Source: Marchantia polymorpha subsp. ruderalis
Lineage: Eukaryota > Streptophyta > Marchantiopsida > Marchantiales > Marchantiaceae
Reading direction: 5' to 3'
DNA: 64,000 bases
Assembly (NCBI GenBank): GCA_037833965.1
Contig: AP031355.1
Location: forward strand, 13,169,501-13,233,500
Shown one piece after another: positions 12,957 through 23,766 of this stretch (positions are counted from its first letter, which is position 1; each line of letters starts with the position of its first letter). Below the pieces are notes generated by a model, which saw only the letters and a program-made list of their open reading frames with translations, searched no databases and was not told where the DNA came from. A program made the translations under genes and the position numbers.

Positions 12957-14430
12957 TGTCGTGATGAAGGGTTGTGATGCTTTTGACAAGGATTTGTGGC
13001 GGAAGTTTACAATTGGTGAACATAGTTTCCAAGATGTGAATATATGTCCAGGATGCAAGGTGTGTCTTTTGTACGCTCTTCTTTCTTCATTGTACTAATG
13101 TACAGTAACATTCATTTGTACTTCACTCTCCACGAACATCACTAGAATATAGAACCCCAGTATAGATTTCTAATATCGCGCAACAAGCGCGGTTTCAAGT
13201 AGTATAACCGAGAGAGTCTTCTTCGGCACAAGCACTTACTTATTTCTCTGCTTCATAATTTTCCAGTTTTCTAATGCAGCAAAACTAGGCTTGAGAAAAT
13301 CATAAGTATGTAGAAATTTGAAGTTTGAGTTTTTTCCAACAAATTAGTTCAGTCCTTTGATATGTTCTCAGAGCACATTAGAGCGAGCGCGTATTACGTC
13401 GGATGATGTTCATATTATTCAATCTTACATATTGATATGTATTGAACAAGTTAGCAGAATACTCGTTCAAATATGATGGGAACTAATTATTTGGCAACGG
13501 TTTCCTTATTAGTCTTCCATGCAGTTACCTTTACACCGTCATGCATCACTATATGTATGCATTCACTTTGCACATGTCGGTGTGCGTGATCAATGGCTGC
13601 TGGATGTGTTGGTCTATCTCTATTTTTGAGAGAAATATTGAAACCGATAGTAGATGGTTGAATTGCATGCTCTCTTGATGTTTATATGTGAGTTCATGCC
13701 CTGAGGAATGAGGGTGTCATTGGATCTTACTTATCTAAATGTTAACTTTTCATTGAGATTGTTTTGTACGTCTTTGCGAGCATCATACGAAAAAGACTCC
13801 TCTCTATTGATCTCCTGTTTCATCTTATGAAGACCCGAGCGTTTTCCACAATCGAGCACAAATAATATGAATTTTTTATCTTGAATTGCAGCGGAGCTCT
13901 GCTTGCCATTTGTACGAGTAGGTGAAATCTTCGTGGCTGCCAAGGGTCTCGATCTTAAGGTTTGTACATCTATCAAAATTTTCATGTAGATGTTTGAAGA
14001 AAAATAGAAATGAACCGAACATCCTTTTTTAAACCCAGTCGTCTAGATTGTCGTGTGTGTGGTTCGGACAGAATGCATCATCGCTACCTAAGGTTAGGAC
14101 ATGTGCTAGAGAGTGACAGGTTAATTTTTTTTTTTGTGAATCTTGATTTTCAGTATGAAGTGAAATTTGCAAAGAAGTCAATAGGCTTGCTTGGAGCGTC
14201 TCTCATATCTATTTCAAATGTCAAAGTCTGCATAAACCTTCAAAGAAAAGGTTTATAGAAATGTTGCTGAATATACTTACTCTGAATTTACATCTGAATG
14301 AAAGGCAGCTCAGGTTAAATTTGCACTTACTGGTTAATGAGATGTAATCGCAGGTTTGAGAGATTGATCAAAAGACATATGTAGTGAAAAGAGAACCACT
14401 CCTTGCCTTGAAGAAGTTTAGGTTTGGCGC
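12957..14430 (+). pseudogene. MOSC-domain (mARC-like) gene fragment, two exons
   Basis: Exon 1 (12957-13059) follows an AATACAG acceptor and ends before GTGTGT. Its product contains GCDAFDKDLWRKFTIGEHSF and CPGCK, matching the part of plant MOSC/amidoxime-reducing proteins that carries the molybdenum-cofactor-binding cysteine (pattern GC-x-PF-x-EDLW ... C-x2-C). A second exon starts at about 14354 after a GCAG acceptor and reads EIDQKTYVVKREPLLALKKF, matching the following conserved segment (D-x-T ... EPL-x-TLK-x-R). Both are in phase 0. The second codon of exon 2 is TGA (14357-14359) where a CGA would fit, so the gene looks broken. The N-terminal barrel exons and the C-terminus were not found. 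These proteins reduce N-hydroxylated compounds using molybdenum cofactor. Confidence 0.6.
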
Positions 14431-14780
14431 AGTCTTAGAAACTGGACCCGGTTTAAGAGGAGAGTTACTCCTCAAATCCTTCCTCTCTTTCCACAAATGG
14501 ATGAAAATTTGGAGGAAATTTTAGATGGTTGGTCATGTTAGTTGGAATTTATTTTTTCTTCAGGTTACATTTTTTCTTCTATTCTTCGCTAACACCGATT
14601 CTTGGCATATGTGAAGCGATAGAGATATCGAGTAGTTTGAGTAGTAGATAAAAATATTTCCAAATGGCTGGAATAGCAAAACGGTTGAACGCGGTGCCGA
14701 CGCGCATGACACTTTTTAATTTGTCGCATCAACAGAACTATGGTGTTCAGATTTTCGAACGAGATGTTGTCACAAGTTGA

Positions 14781-16830
14781 CTCATTGCAGTTGCATGCAG
14801 ATTCTGTACTGCATTTGGTTGGGAGATCAAAATTGGTGCAAAACGTCAAAAAGCTACCACAAAGAAGAGGTTTGATCTAGCGCTTTGTCCCAAGAATTAC
14901 CACATACATCTCAAAAGCGAGCACTTGATTAGGTGGAAAAAGTATCAGACACTCTCCAAAGAAGTTAAGATGACTTACTTTGACATTGATGTACCATTCG
15001 TGAACACAATCGTGTCACATCTTGATAGAGATACTGACTATGTAATTTACAACATTGAGAAAGACATAGTTGAGGTTATCATAGGAGAAATGTTATGGAA
15101 TCTCAAAGATTTTGAAGCCCAAACCTATGAGAACGCAATGCGCGTGTTCATGCTAGATATCCACACGAGAAACTATTCTGACTATCAAAACCTCATGGGG
15201 CTATCAACTTGCAATTAAATACATTGGCATTGGTATTAGTCTCAGACAGACTGCGGTGGCGCTTCAAGCAACCAAGGAAGATGCCATGGTCTTCAAGCTA
15301 GGTGGGATGAATGATTTAAAAATTGCTCCATTTGTACGCGTCCAATGCAATGCCAATTTTCAAGTCATTTCTTATATTTTACGCATGGTGTAGGCGTTCT
15401 CAATTGCTTTGGATGCATCAACTTGCATGGGTACTTCATACATAGATATTCATGAATGTTTTTTTTAGCAACGCCACCTTTATAATTTGCATCTTATATC
15501 TATTTTGTTTTATGGATCTCATAATGATTTGTCACAGTTTAAAATTTTGTGCAAATTATTTGATGTACTCTTTTTTAGCTAGAGAAATCAATTAATTGAT
15601 GCATCGTTAGATGGAGCTAAAAACATGACTGCTCATGTTGCAGGTGTTATCACGCGTTTTCAACAATATTCACTGGTAAGGTTCATCTATGTGTGATGTA
15701 TTCTTCATCAATTGGACATTTAGCTACAGGAGACATACTTGAAGCTGGATGGGGATGCATGATATGCAACACTAGTATCTATGATTTTGCACTTGCGTTG
15801 ACAACAAAAGCTTACTTCCAAAATGAAATCAACTTGTACCAAGACATCTACAATTAGATGGCACGCCATGTTTAGTGTTACAAGCTGGCTCGGTGTTCAT
15901 CGTCACGAAATTAGTGCACATTATTTTGAAATTCCCGTGAGTTTTTCTTGGCGTGCATCTCAACATGAAAGTTGTATTTGATAGGTTCTAAATGCTGTCA
16001 CAATGAGCATCACAAGTGCTATACATACGACGTTGATGCGACTCCAAGGTAATTGATTGACGCTTAGTCAACAACAAACACATATTGAACTATTAATTGG
16101 TGATTTACTGCTCAAGATCACTACAATTTGCAATTCCAACTTTGAAAATATGGACGAATCCACTTATGTCATCCGCAACAATTGGTCTGCTTCCTATATT
16201 GACATCACTAGCTTCATTGAAGATCTTGGGCATTTTTCTTTGACTACAATCAACAATCTCAGTGAACCAATTTGGTAAATATTTCTTATGAATGTTAAGT
16301 TCCTTATATTTGACATGGTTGATGGATCTATGGACTGCGTAGCATTGCGAGATGAACGCAGATCAAGCAACGATATGGATTGTTCACACGTGTATACTTT
16401 TGAATTAGTGAAACCTAAAGGTCATGATATCAGCCGTATCATTATCCAACAAAAGTCTCGTCTTGACTGTGGTTGATATTCCTCTAAAATTGACAAAATT
16501 GAATCTCAATTTGCAGAGCTTTGTACCATGTACAAAAATTTCTCGGCTTGTAGAGAAGCCATAGATTCATGTGATCCTCAGTGCTCGTTTGACGATGCGT
16601 GATCATACTCATGTTTATCAGGCCGTTTCAATATTCTAGTAGATTTTGTCGGTGGACTGGATTCACCGTTTCCAAATACAGCTCCTGTGTAGAGTGACTT
16701 CTCAATGTTGAAATTCACGAAGGATGTTTTAAACATGTCATTTACGGTTTTTTCTCTAGAAAGATTTCTCCAATGTAGACAATATGATCTGTTGCGCACC
16801 TTGAAGCAATAAACTGAAGGATTATGTTTT
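14781..16830 (+). pseudogene. decayed hAT-like transposase with BED-type zinc finger
   Basis: Frame 14781-15218 encodes a zinc finger (CRFCTAFGWE near the start, HIHLKSEH about 40 residues on) followed by an acidic linker. After a frame change at about 15200 comes LAIKYIGIGISLRQTAVAL, then a stop at 15391. Next is the RNase H-like core: FSIALDASTCMGTSYIDIH (first catalytic-type Asp), then YNLHLISILFYGSHND, and SLDGAKNMTAHVAGVITRF near 15600. The tail includes LSQQQTHIELLIGDLLL (16058 on) and near 16690-16800 SDFSMLKFTKDVLNMSF followed by CRQYDLLRTL. The order is that of BED-finger transposase-like proteins, some in oomycetes. There are several frameshifts and stops; terminal inverted repeats were not identified. 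A related RNase H-fold superfamily cannot be excluded. Confidence 0.65.
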
Positions 16831-17545
16831 TTGAGAGATTCTTGCTTCAGAACTTGTTGAAACTGTATCATTTGTCTGTAAAATTAAATTGAAATGGATA
16901 GAATCAAGAGGAAGTTTTTCCATATTCTCAGATTTTTTGTGAGCAATGTTGTCTAATCGTGCATAATTTCATTCCGTCTGTGTGACTAATTCACATATAT
17001 TAGGCATATATGTTTAATGTACAGATGCCTGATCAAGAATCAACCGAAATAATAATTCAATTGCTCATTGAATTTGATATTTTATATAATTGATAATTCA
17101 TGCTTTTGATATTATAAAGAAGATATTTTCTACTTTTAAAAGGATAATTATAACCAAATTTTTTATGAATGAAAGGTTATATATGTTTATATGAAACATA
17201 ATGTTCTAAATTAAAAAAAGAAAATCAAGAAGTGAATTTTTTTTATTAGAGATCATAATTTTTAATCATCATGATTTTTTGGAGGAAGAAACTAATCTAA
17301 CGTAAGAAATTAGTTCCAAGTAATTTATTTTTTTGAAACAAAAAGTATTTACTTGTATCCTTCTTTGTTACAGGCATAATTTTTAAAACTATTTATTTAT
17401 ATAAATTGCATTCGCAGTACACGAAGTAATTATGGACGTTATTCATTTTTGTTCTTTCCACTACATTCAGAATATTATAGGCACAAATTTTCACTGAATT
17501 CGTGCATTGCATCTGTTAGATTTTGAATTTCATATTATCTAAGCG

Positions 17546-17600
17546 GGTTTAGGGTTTAGGATTAAACCATTGACAACTGCAATCAGTTGTCAATGGTTTA
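17546..17600. repeat. telomere-type motif plus perfect 17-bp inverted repeat
   Basis: GGTTTAGGGTTTAGG (17546-17560) contains two overlapping TTTAGGG plant telomere units. Immediately after, TAAACCATTGACAACTG (17563-17579) is repeated as its exact reverse complement at 17584-17600 around the loop CAAT. The stem is perfect over 17 bp. Confidence 0.85.
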
Positions 17601-19680
17601 GATGGAGTACAGTCACAACAAAGACTTCGAATGGAAAAGTGTCCGTAGGTTTATGCAGATTTCATGCCTAGTCTAATCTTAGGGATGTGAAATCTACCTA
17701 CTCCCAATATATTTTCCGTTATGAAAACAACTAAAATTTTATACAGTCAGAGGCTGAATGACGTCTAGCCTTGTACAGATTTGGTATGAATCCTCTACAT
17801 GAAAAATTACTTATTCCAGTTCTCTTGCTTCAACAATCGTCAAGTTGCTTGTATTGTATTTGCAGCTTAACATCTTCATTCAATTCTTCGGAAACATGTC
17901 ACACCTTGTACTTGAAAGTTTATGGCCATAGGGATTCAGTACTAAAGAGAGAGAAGCTATATGCTATATATCCTGGTCCCATCTCCTTCTCTGTAGGTCT
18001 ATTCCTCCTTTCGTTCGAGCGTTAGGCTAAATGTGTTACAATACTGTGGATCGATGTAATCCGAGGGTTGGGGTTCAACTAACTAGAAAGGTTCAGGAAT
18101 TTCTTCGTTGTGGTCATGTGTGCACCCTCGTGGGCTGCTTCGTTCTCAATGCTCATAAATATATCTTGATTCTTGTTTGGTAAAGCTGAGGTTTAGAGAG
18201 CTGAATACCCCATAATCTATTACCTAGACATTGAAGCGTGTTCGCTCTCTATGGATATCAGTATATTCCCTGGTTCTTATCCCCGTCCAGGTTAAGCGTG
18301 TAACGTTTGTTGTATGATTTCTTCAGGCTGGATACCTGCAGACTAGCCTGACAAATACTCAGATATGTCTCCCCATTGAAAATTTTGCTACGTTATTCAC
18401 TTCAGAGGTTCAGTCTCATGACTTTGCAATTACGATACCATTCATCAAAACTAAGACGAATGGAAGCTTTTCGATTTGGAGAAATCGTGCCATGGCCAAG
18501 AGGATAGAGCCCGACTGATGCTCTCTCCATCCTAGCTTCTCCTCTGTCCTTGGACCTCCCATTATCTCTGTGTGAGAGAGCTTCTCCTTACATCATTCGA
18601 AGAATCACAATATTGAAACTCTTTAATGAAATCCCAGACATGAACAAAGTGCATGGAGCAAAAGAAGACGAAGAACCAGCCAGGAAAAGTACATGAAGAC
18701 AAAGTACATTGAGAAAAAGAAAGCGAGCCCAGAGAACAGGGTCATGCAAAATCTAGAGTTCGTTGATCTACATTCTTGGAGGCTCCAAATTTAATCGTGA
18801 TATCACAAACGAACTCAATATAGAAAGTGGCCAGATGGCCATCGTTGCTTTTTGAAGGTGTTAGACAGGTGACATTTAAGGGACTGAAGACGGCTCATCA
18901 AACTCCAAGTCTGAGTCAAAAGGTTCTTTGTCCAGAAGACAATATGATGTTGTGGGAGGTACCTTATATCAGCTGCATGGCTGCCATGCATTACTCACTC
19001 GTTGAATTTGTTCGCAGGATTAGGTCAACTTGGATTGTGCATGTTTAAGTAGGTGCTTAGGAAAAGCAGGAGGACTCCGGGCGAGTGAATTTTGGTGTCA
19101 GAACTCGAAGTAAAAGGGAATATAATGTCAGAAGGTAGGTTTTTCATAAAACCAACTCACAAATCTAGTTGACTGGTAACTGCCATGGATGATCTGTACA
19201 GGATCTAGTTCGTGACTTCAGATTCAAAAGATGTCAGTATTTTATTTGCATCATGCTAGAGAATCCCGGATGACGGTTTAATCATCGTCAACGTTCGTCT
19301 GTTTTTTGATTGATGGAAAGTGAGTAAAAGACCTGAATATACAGAGATGAATGCTATGATGCAATCAGAAGATTCGTCAAACATGTCCAAAAGTAACTAG
19401 AGTGTCAGTTAGTAGGTCGAAAATTTAAAACCAAGACATATTTTGTTGACTTGCACCGGCTAGTTGTCATGGAATAAGTCCATTTCATGGATTGGTACCC
19501 AAAAGTACGTAGCTTTTCCAGTTAGTACACAGTTTTTGTCACACCCACTATTGATGATACACCTTACACACCTTGTACGAACTGATTACCCTCTTGCCAA
19601 ATTCAAGAAACAATTCAGAGGAACCTAGGATGTACTGTAAGATTCTTCGAGCGTAAATTGTAGCAATCATTTTTAAGTGT

Positions 19681-19983
19681 ATGCAGCTAAAAAAGCAGGA
19701 GAACTGGCAGGCAAAGGCAATCCGAGGAGAAACCAGCACCGACTTTGTTGACTGGGAAGTGATTGATGTTCACTGGATGGTGCGAGCGAGAGAATCTGTG
19801 CAGGATGATCCACAATACGCCATCGCTTTATACGCTAAGAATTTGTTGATCTCGAGCGAGGTGGCAAATACTTCCCTGGGAAATTTAATACACTCGAAAA
19901 ATGGAAAGACTGGAGAATCTATTTCTCGTATGCGAAATAAAGATAGACAGCAAACACCAACGTCCGATCTTTTAGTTGACTAG
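19681..19983 (+). CDS. open frame of 100 codons, unknown
   Basis: The frame opens with MQLKKQENWQAKAIRGE and is hydrophilic throughout, with DFVDWEVIDVHWMVRARES in the first half and a basic C-terminus. No family, signal peptide or membrane segment is evident. It sits in more balanced sequence with no gene neighbours. It may be an exon or chance. Confidence 0.15.
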   Translation: MQLKKQENWQAKAIRGETSTDFVDWEVIDVHWMVRARESVQDDPQYAIALYAKNLLISSEVANTSLGNLIHSKNGKTGESISRMRNKDRQQTPTSDLLVD

Positions 19984-20600
19984 AGGCTGCAATACTTGAA
20001 TACTTTGACTCTAACAGGTTGTTGTAGGTGTAACTTTATTCTGTTTCTGGAATGATAATGCCGATCAAAGCACCAACTCGATAGCTAAATGGGCTAACGT
20101 GAAACCCGTTACTGTCGTTATGCTTTCGAACAGTGTATTAAAATGAATCATGGTTTTCTCTCCTTTTGAGCATTGACTGAAGGAATATATGTCTGGTATT
20201 TCCATCAAAGATACTTCAAAATGACCATTTTAATACAAGGTGTCAGCCGGTGACATATAAAGTACCATGTTAAAGTAAGACATTCGTTGACTGTATTTGT
20301 GAAGGCTTCAACAAACAATCATGGATGAAGAATCTTCACCGGCGGAAGAAAATTTATTGTCAACCCCCTACCTTTTCCTTTGACACAAATTTCGTTTTCA
20401 GAACTTTTTCACTATAACATTGCCTTCGCTTTACACGAAGCATTCCTTTACTGTTTTGAAAGTACGCTTCGCGATTCAAAATAGAGAAGAAAAGTACAAT
20501 CTTTCCTAGTTGTAATTAGGAAACCAAAGCCTTGTTCAAGTCAGACCACTTACAGCCAATCTGCTCCTGTGGTGTTCACAGAACTTCAGACATTATAGGA

Positions 20601-20634
20601 GAAAACTGAGAAGGGATTCCCCTACTCAGTTTTC
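20601..20634. repeat. 10-bp inverted repeat
   Basis: GAAAACTGAG (20601-20610) and its exact reverse complement CTCAGTTTTC (20625-20634) flank a 14-base loop that itself contains a GGGATTCCCC-type palindrome. Confidence 0.6.
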
Positions 20635-22823
20635 ACATCCATAATTTATGGGGAATCCATGAGCAGAGTGACTGGGCATCCAAAACAATATGAACTTAGC
20701 TGAACTTAGTGAAGCTCTCTTAGCTCCAGAACTCGAAGTTATAAAGCAATTACAACGGAATGAGAAAGTAATCAACTTGCAAGTAAAACGGAACGTTTAA
20801 GTCAATCGACTGCGAAGTGGTAGAACAAAATATATCATGATTAGCTCATCTGCAAAAGCGTATCTTATGCTCATTCGCCCAGGAAAGTTGAGTTCAGCTG
20901 AGTGAAGAATATTGTGTGAATAGTGTTGGTGAGCGTGAAGATTTATTTAGTAATGAATCATATGGGTGTCCTTTGTTCCTGACTAAATGGTTTTTGAGGT
21001 CATCCTGTGGACAGCTTAGAGGGATTAGGAGCATGATCATCCACCTAAACTGAAATCATGTGTTACCGTATATGTGAAAGCCCGTTCTTCAACTGTTTCT
21101 TTATGGATAACTAAGCATTATGCTTTGATGAGGGTGGTACATCCAGTCATCTCGAACGAACACTTCAACCAGTTAGAAAAGCTAAAGCTAAACCCGTCAT
21201 TCGAATCGACATCCATCACAATGTGATCGAACTCGGCTTAACACCCCTTCCTTTCATTCTTGCACCTTAAACATAGGTTGCGTGCAAGTAATTCTATATG
21301 TACGAGATTAGAAAAGCTTGAAGCACGATCATATTTATACAGATTATGTGAAAGAAATGATTATCATTTCTTTGCTTGTAATGTAAGTAAAGCCCATCAT
21401 ATAATGGACAGATCGAAGAACTTCCCAAAAATCCACTCCCCGTTTCAATGGTAATTTTAAGGTTGAATTGATCAGGCCCATCAAATTTCTTGTGAATAAA
21501 TCCAGAAAAGTTAATTTCTATTATTCCAATACAGTAAATGAACATTTTTCTTACCAAAATGATATAACCCTGTGATTTGACAGGGTGACTTTTCAAGACC
21601 CTATGACCTATCATCCTAATACCCATATAAAAAAATTACGGGATTTCCGTGTACGGTTATAGGTAATTTATAAAACCCCTTATTTTGATATTAGTTTAGG
21701 TTCAGCACAAGTCATTCACAGCGTCGGTCTGATTCTTGGTTGACACTCCATAGGATGAATACGCATCCTCCTCTGTTCAGATGGTGATGCACAGAGGTCA
21801 CTTCTCGTTTACTTGGGAGAAACAAATGGTGTATGTACATTATTGGTGAACTGCCTGAAGTATTGTTTGACACATGTTCTCTCATAAAAGGACGAAGCAT
21901 GTGAATTGCATGAAAGAGATTACGCTCTGCTAAAAGTGGAATATGTTGTGAAATCTTTACTTGAAATCTGCAAGACAGTTAGCGCTGCTCATTGTAAATT
22001 TTGAAGTTGAGAGGTAGTTTTTGTGAACTGTAGATATACGGCTCCAAGGATATTAAGCTTTTTGAAATTTCTGCTTGGGCACATCACCTGCAAACAATGA
22101 AGCATGTGAATTTGCATGAGATTCTTGTATCATCATAACTGGGTTGTAATTGTGGATCTCATTATTTGAATCTCATCCTCTAAGTGAGCACTCGCCTGTG
22201 TATCAAATGGTCTACCGCAATAACTACGGCGTATACTCTAACTTGCAAGCTCCATTTGCAAGATTCCACGACTTCGGACTTCCAGCTGAATAGCCTGAAG
22301 CCAATAAGCCCTTCCGTAGCCCTAAAACATGTTCACCTCCAAAGATCCTCGATGATACACTTTTCACCTCATACAACGAACGTCAATTCGTGGAACGACT
22401 TTTGATGCAGGGTCTAGGTTCCTGAACCACATACCCGAGTGAACGAATCAGTGTGCCCCTCGCACTCCGACAAATCACCAGGCCTATGACTTGCTTCAAC
22501 AGATTCCACACCACAATCTTCAGAGCCTTAAGACCTTCGTGCAATGTGCACTGATCTATGGCTGAGGTTAGGGCTAGAGCAACCATGAGAGTGGTCATCG
22601 GCCGGGAATAAGTCGGAGGACGCAAAGGGTTGAATTAAAGGCTGTGACTGAACGGCATACACACGAGAGCATGTTCGTGAATCGGCGTGATTACGGACAA
22701 TCAGTTATAGTAATCAGTATTAGCACTAAAGCATTAGGGTCCTACGGATAGATCATAGCAGGATAGGAGTACAGAGTGCAGCTGAGCTGTTCAGGACAGG
22801 ACATGACTCCACATGAGAGGGGG

Positions 22824-22948
22824 ATGTTTATAGAGCCCCGCGATTAGCGTAATGCAGAGATTTGACAGCATGCTTACATTAGCACGAAACCTCTGTAGCT
22901 CAACGGATTTCCAACATTAGCGCATGTTCATAGAGCCCCGAGATGAGA
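22824..22948. repeat. direct repeat around ATAGAGCCCCG
   Basis: ATGTTTATAGAGCCCCGCGA at about 22824 recurs as ATGTTCATAGAGCCCCGAGA at about 22924, each followed by a similar TTAGCGTAATG / GAGATTAATG stretch. The two copies are about 100 bases apart. Confidence 0.6.
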
Positions 22949-23514
22949 TTAATGGGGGATTTACTTTAGTGTGTGTCTGTGATTGTGTTGCTCAACGTGA
23001 GTACATAATGTCAGCTCGAAACAGCCTCTTATACCGGTGGGATTGTCAGTAAGTCGACACGATAGGGCCTTGATCAGGCGACTAATGACGAGCCTTAATC
23101 AGTCATTCATTCCTTCGAGTTTGGACGAGCAATGAATGACGAATATAAATCTGCCTACTTTGAATCAAAGTCCTCACTGCGTCTTTCTCTGTCTGACTGA
23201 CGGTATTTTGCAGAGCAAGTTAACGTGGATATATATGTCCGTCATTAAAGTTAACCGTCGTTCAGAAATGGTGATAATCTAAGCCCCCGTCACTTACTGA
23301 CTAAGCACACGCTTTGTACTGCCTTCCAGGAGAATTACAAATGTTTTGCATCGTCAAGTTCTTTAGTGGTTTTCCGTTGTCTGAGAACTACCCTGCTTAA
23401 GCAATCAGGATTGCCCTATGATCATTGGAAAATGGGTTTCCTTGTACTCTGTTTTATTCACTTCGTAAAATGAGTATCGGGATGTGCCATCCATAATGTG
23501 TCTACGTCTTTCTT

Positions 23515-23766
23515 TCTGACAGATGTCATGTACTTTCAGTTTAGCTAAAATGAGCGTCCAGCCTAGGGTAGAGGTTAGAGACAGCTCTAAGAATGTCAAT
23601 TCTTCAAGTCGAGCCTAACGTGTTGGGAGTAGTGCCCGTGAGCGTCAGACCTGGAGTCTTCGAGTGTGGAGTGGGTTGGGCTTGATTATGTTTGTGAAGA
23701 TGACGGTTTTGCCAGTAGGGTAAACGACAGACGGGAATTCCAATGGAGAATCTCCCATTTATTTCA
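23515..23766 (+). repeat. Ty3/gypsy LTR, R-U5-like part
   Basis: This segment matches the right part of the LTR at 34605-34978 with scattered substitutions. Shared blocks include GTGCCCGTGAGCGTCAGACC, GAGTGTGGAGTGGGTTGGGC, TTTTGCCAGTAGGGTAAACG and ACGGGAATTCCAATGGAGAA, ending in both at TTTATTTCA. Upstream of about 23515 the match is lost, although a full copy would start near 23390. It is either the 5' LTR of the downstream element with a replaced U3, or the remnant of a related element. No TGG-type primer binding site follows the CA end. Confidence 0.75.

Larger units (their letters stand above)
16831..23514. other. unassigned region, no gene recognised
   Basis: From 16.8 to 17.5 kb it is AT-rich; from 17.5 to 23.5 kb it is more balanced and might hold host exons or old transposons. 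Open frames up to about 100 codons exist (for example 17771-18025, 19681-19983, and 22383-22625 on the minus strand), but none shows a domain I know. Short repeats inside are listed separately. Confidence 0.45.

Noticed and set aside
21290-21700. Possible organelle DNA insertion, because of frames on both strands and a sequence reminiscent of intron-encoded structures.
   Set aside because: No organelle gene could be recognised, and the resemblance is limited to a few bases.
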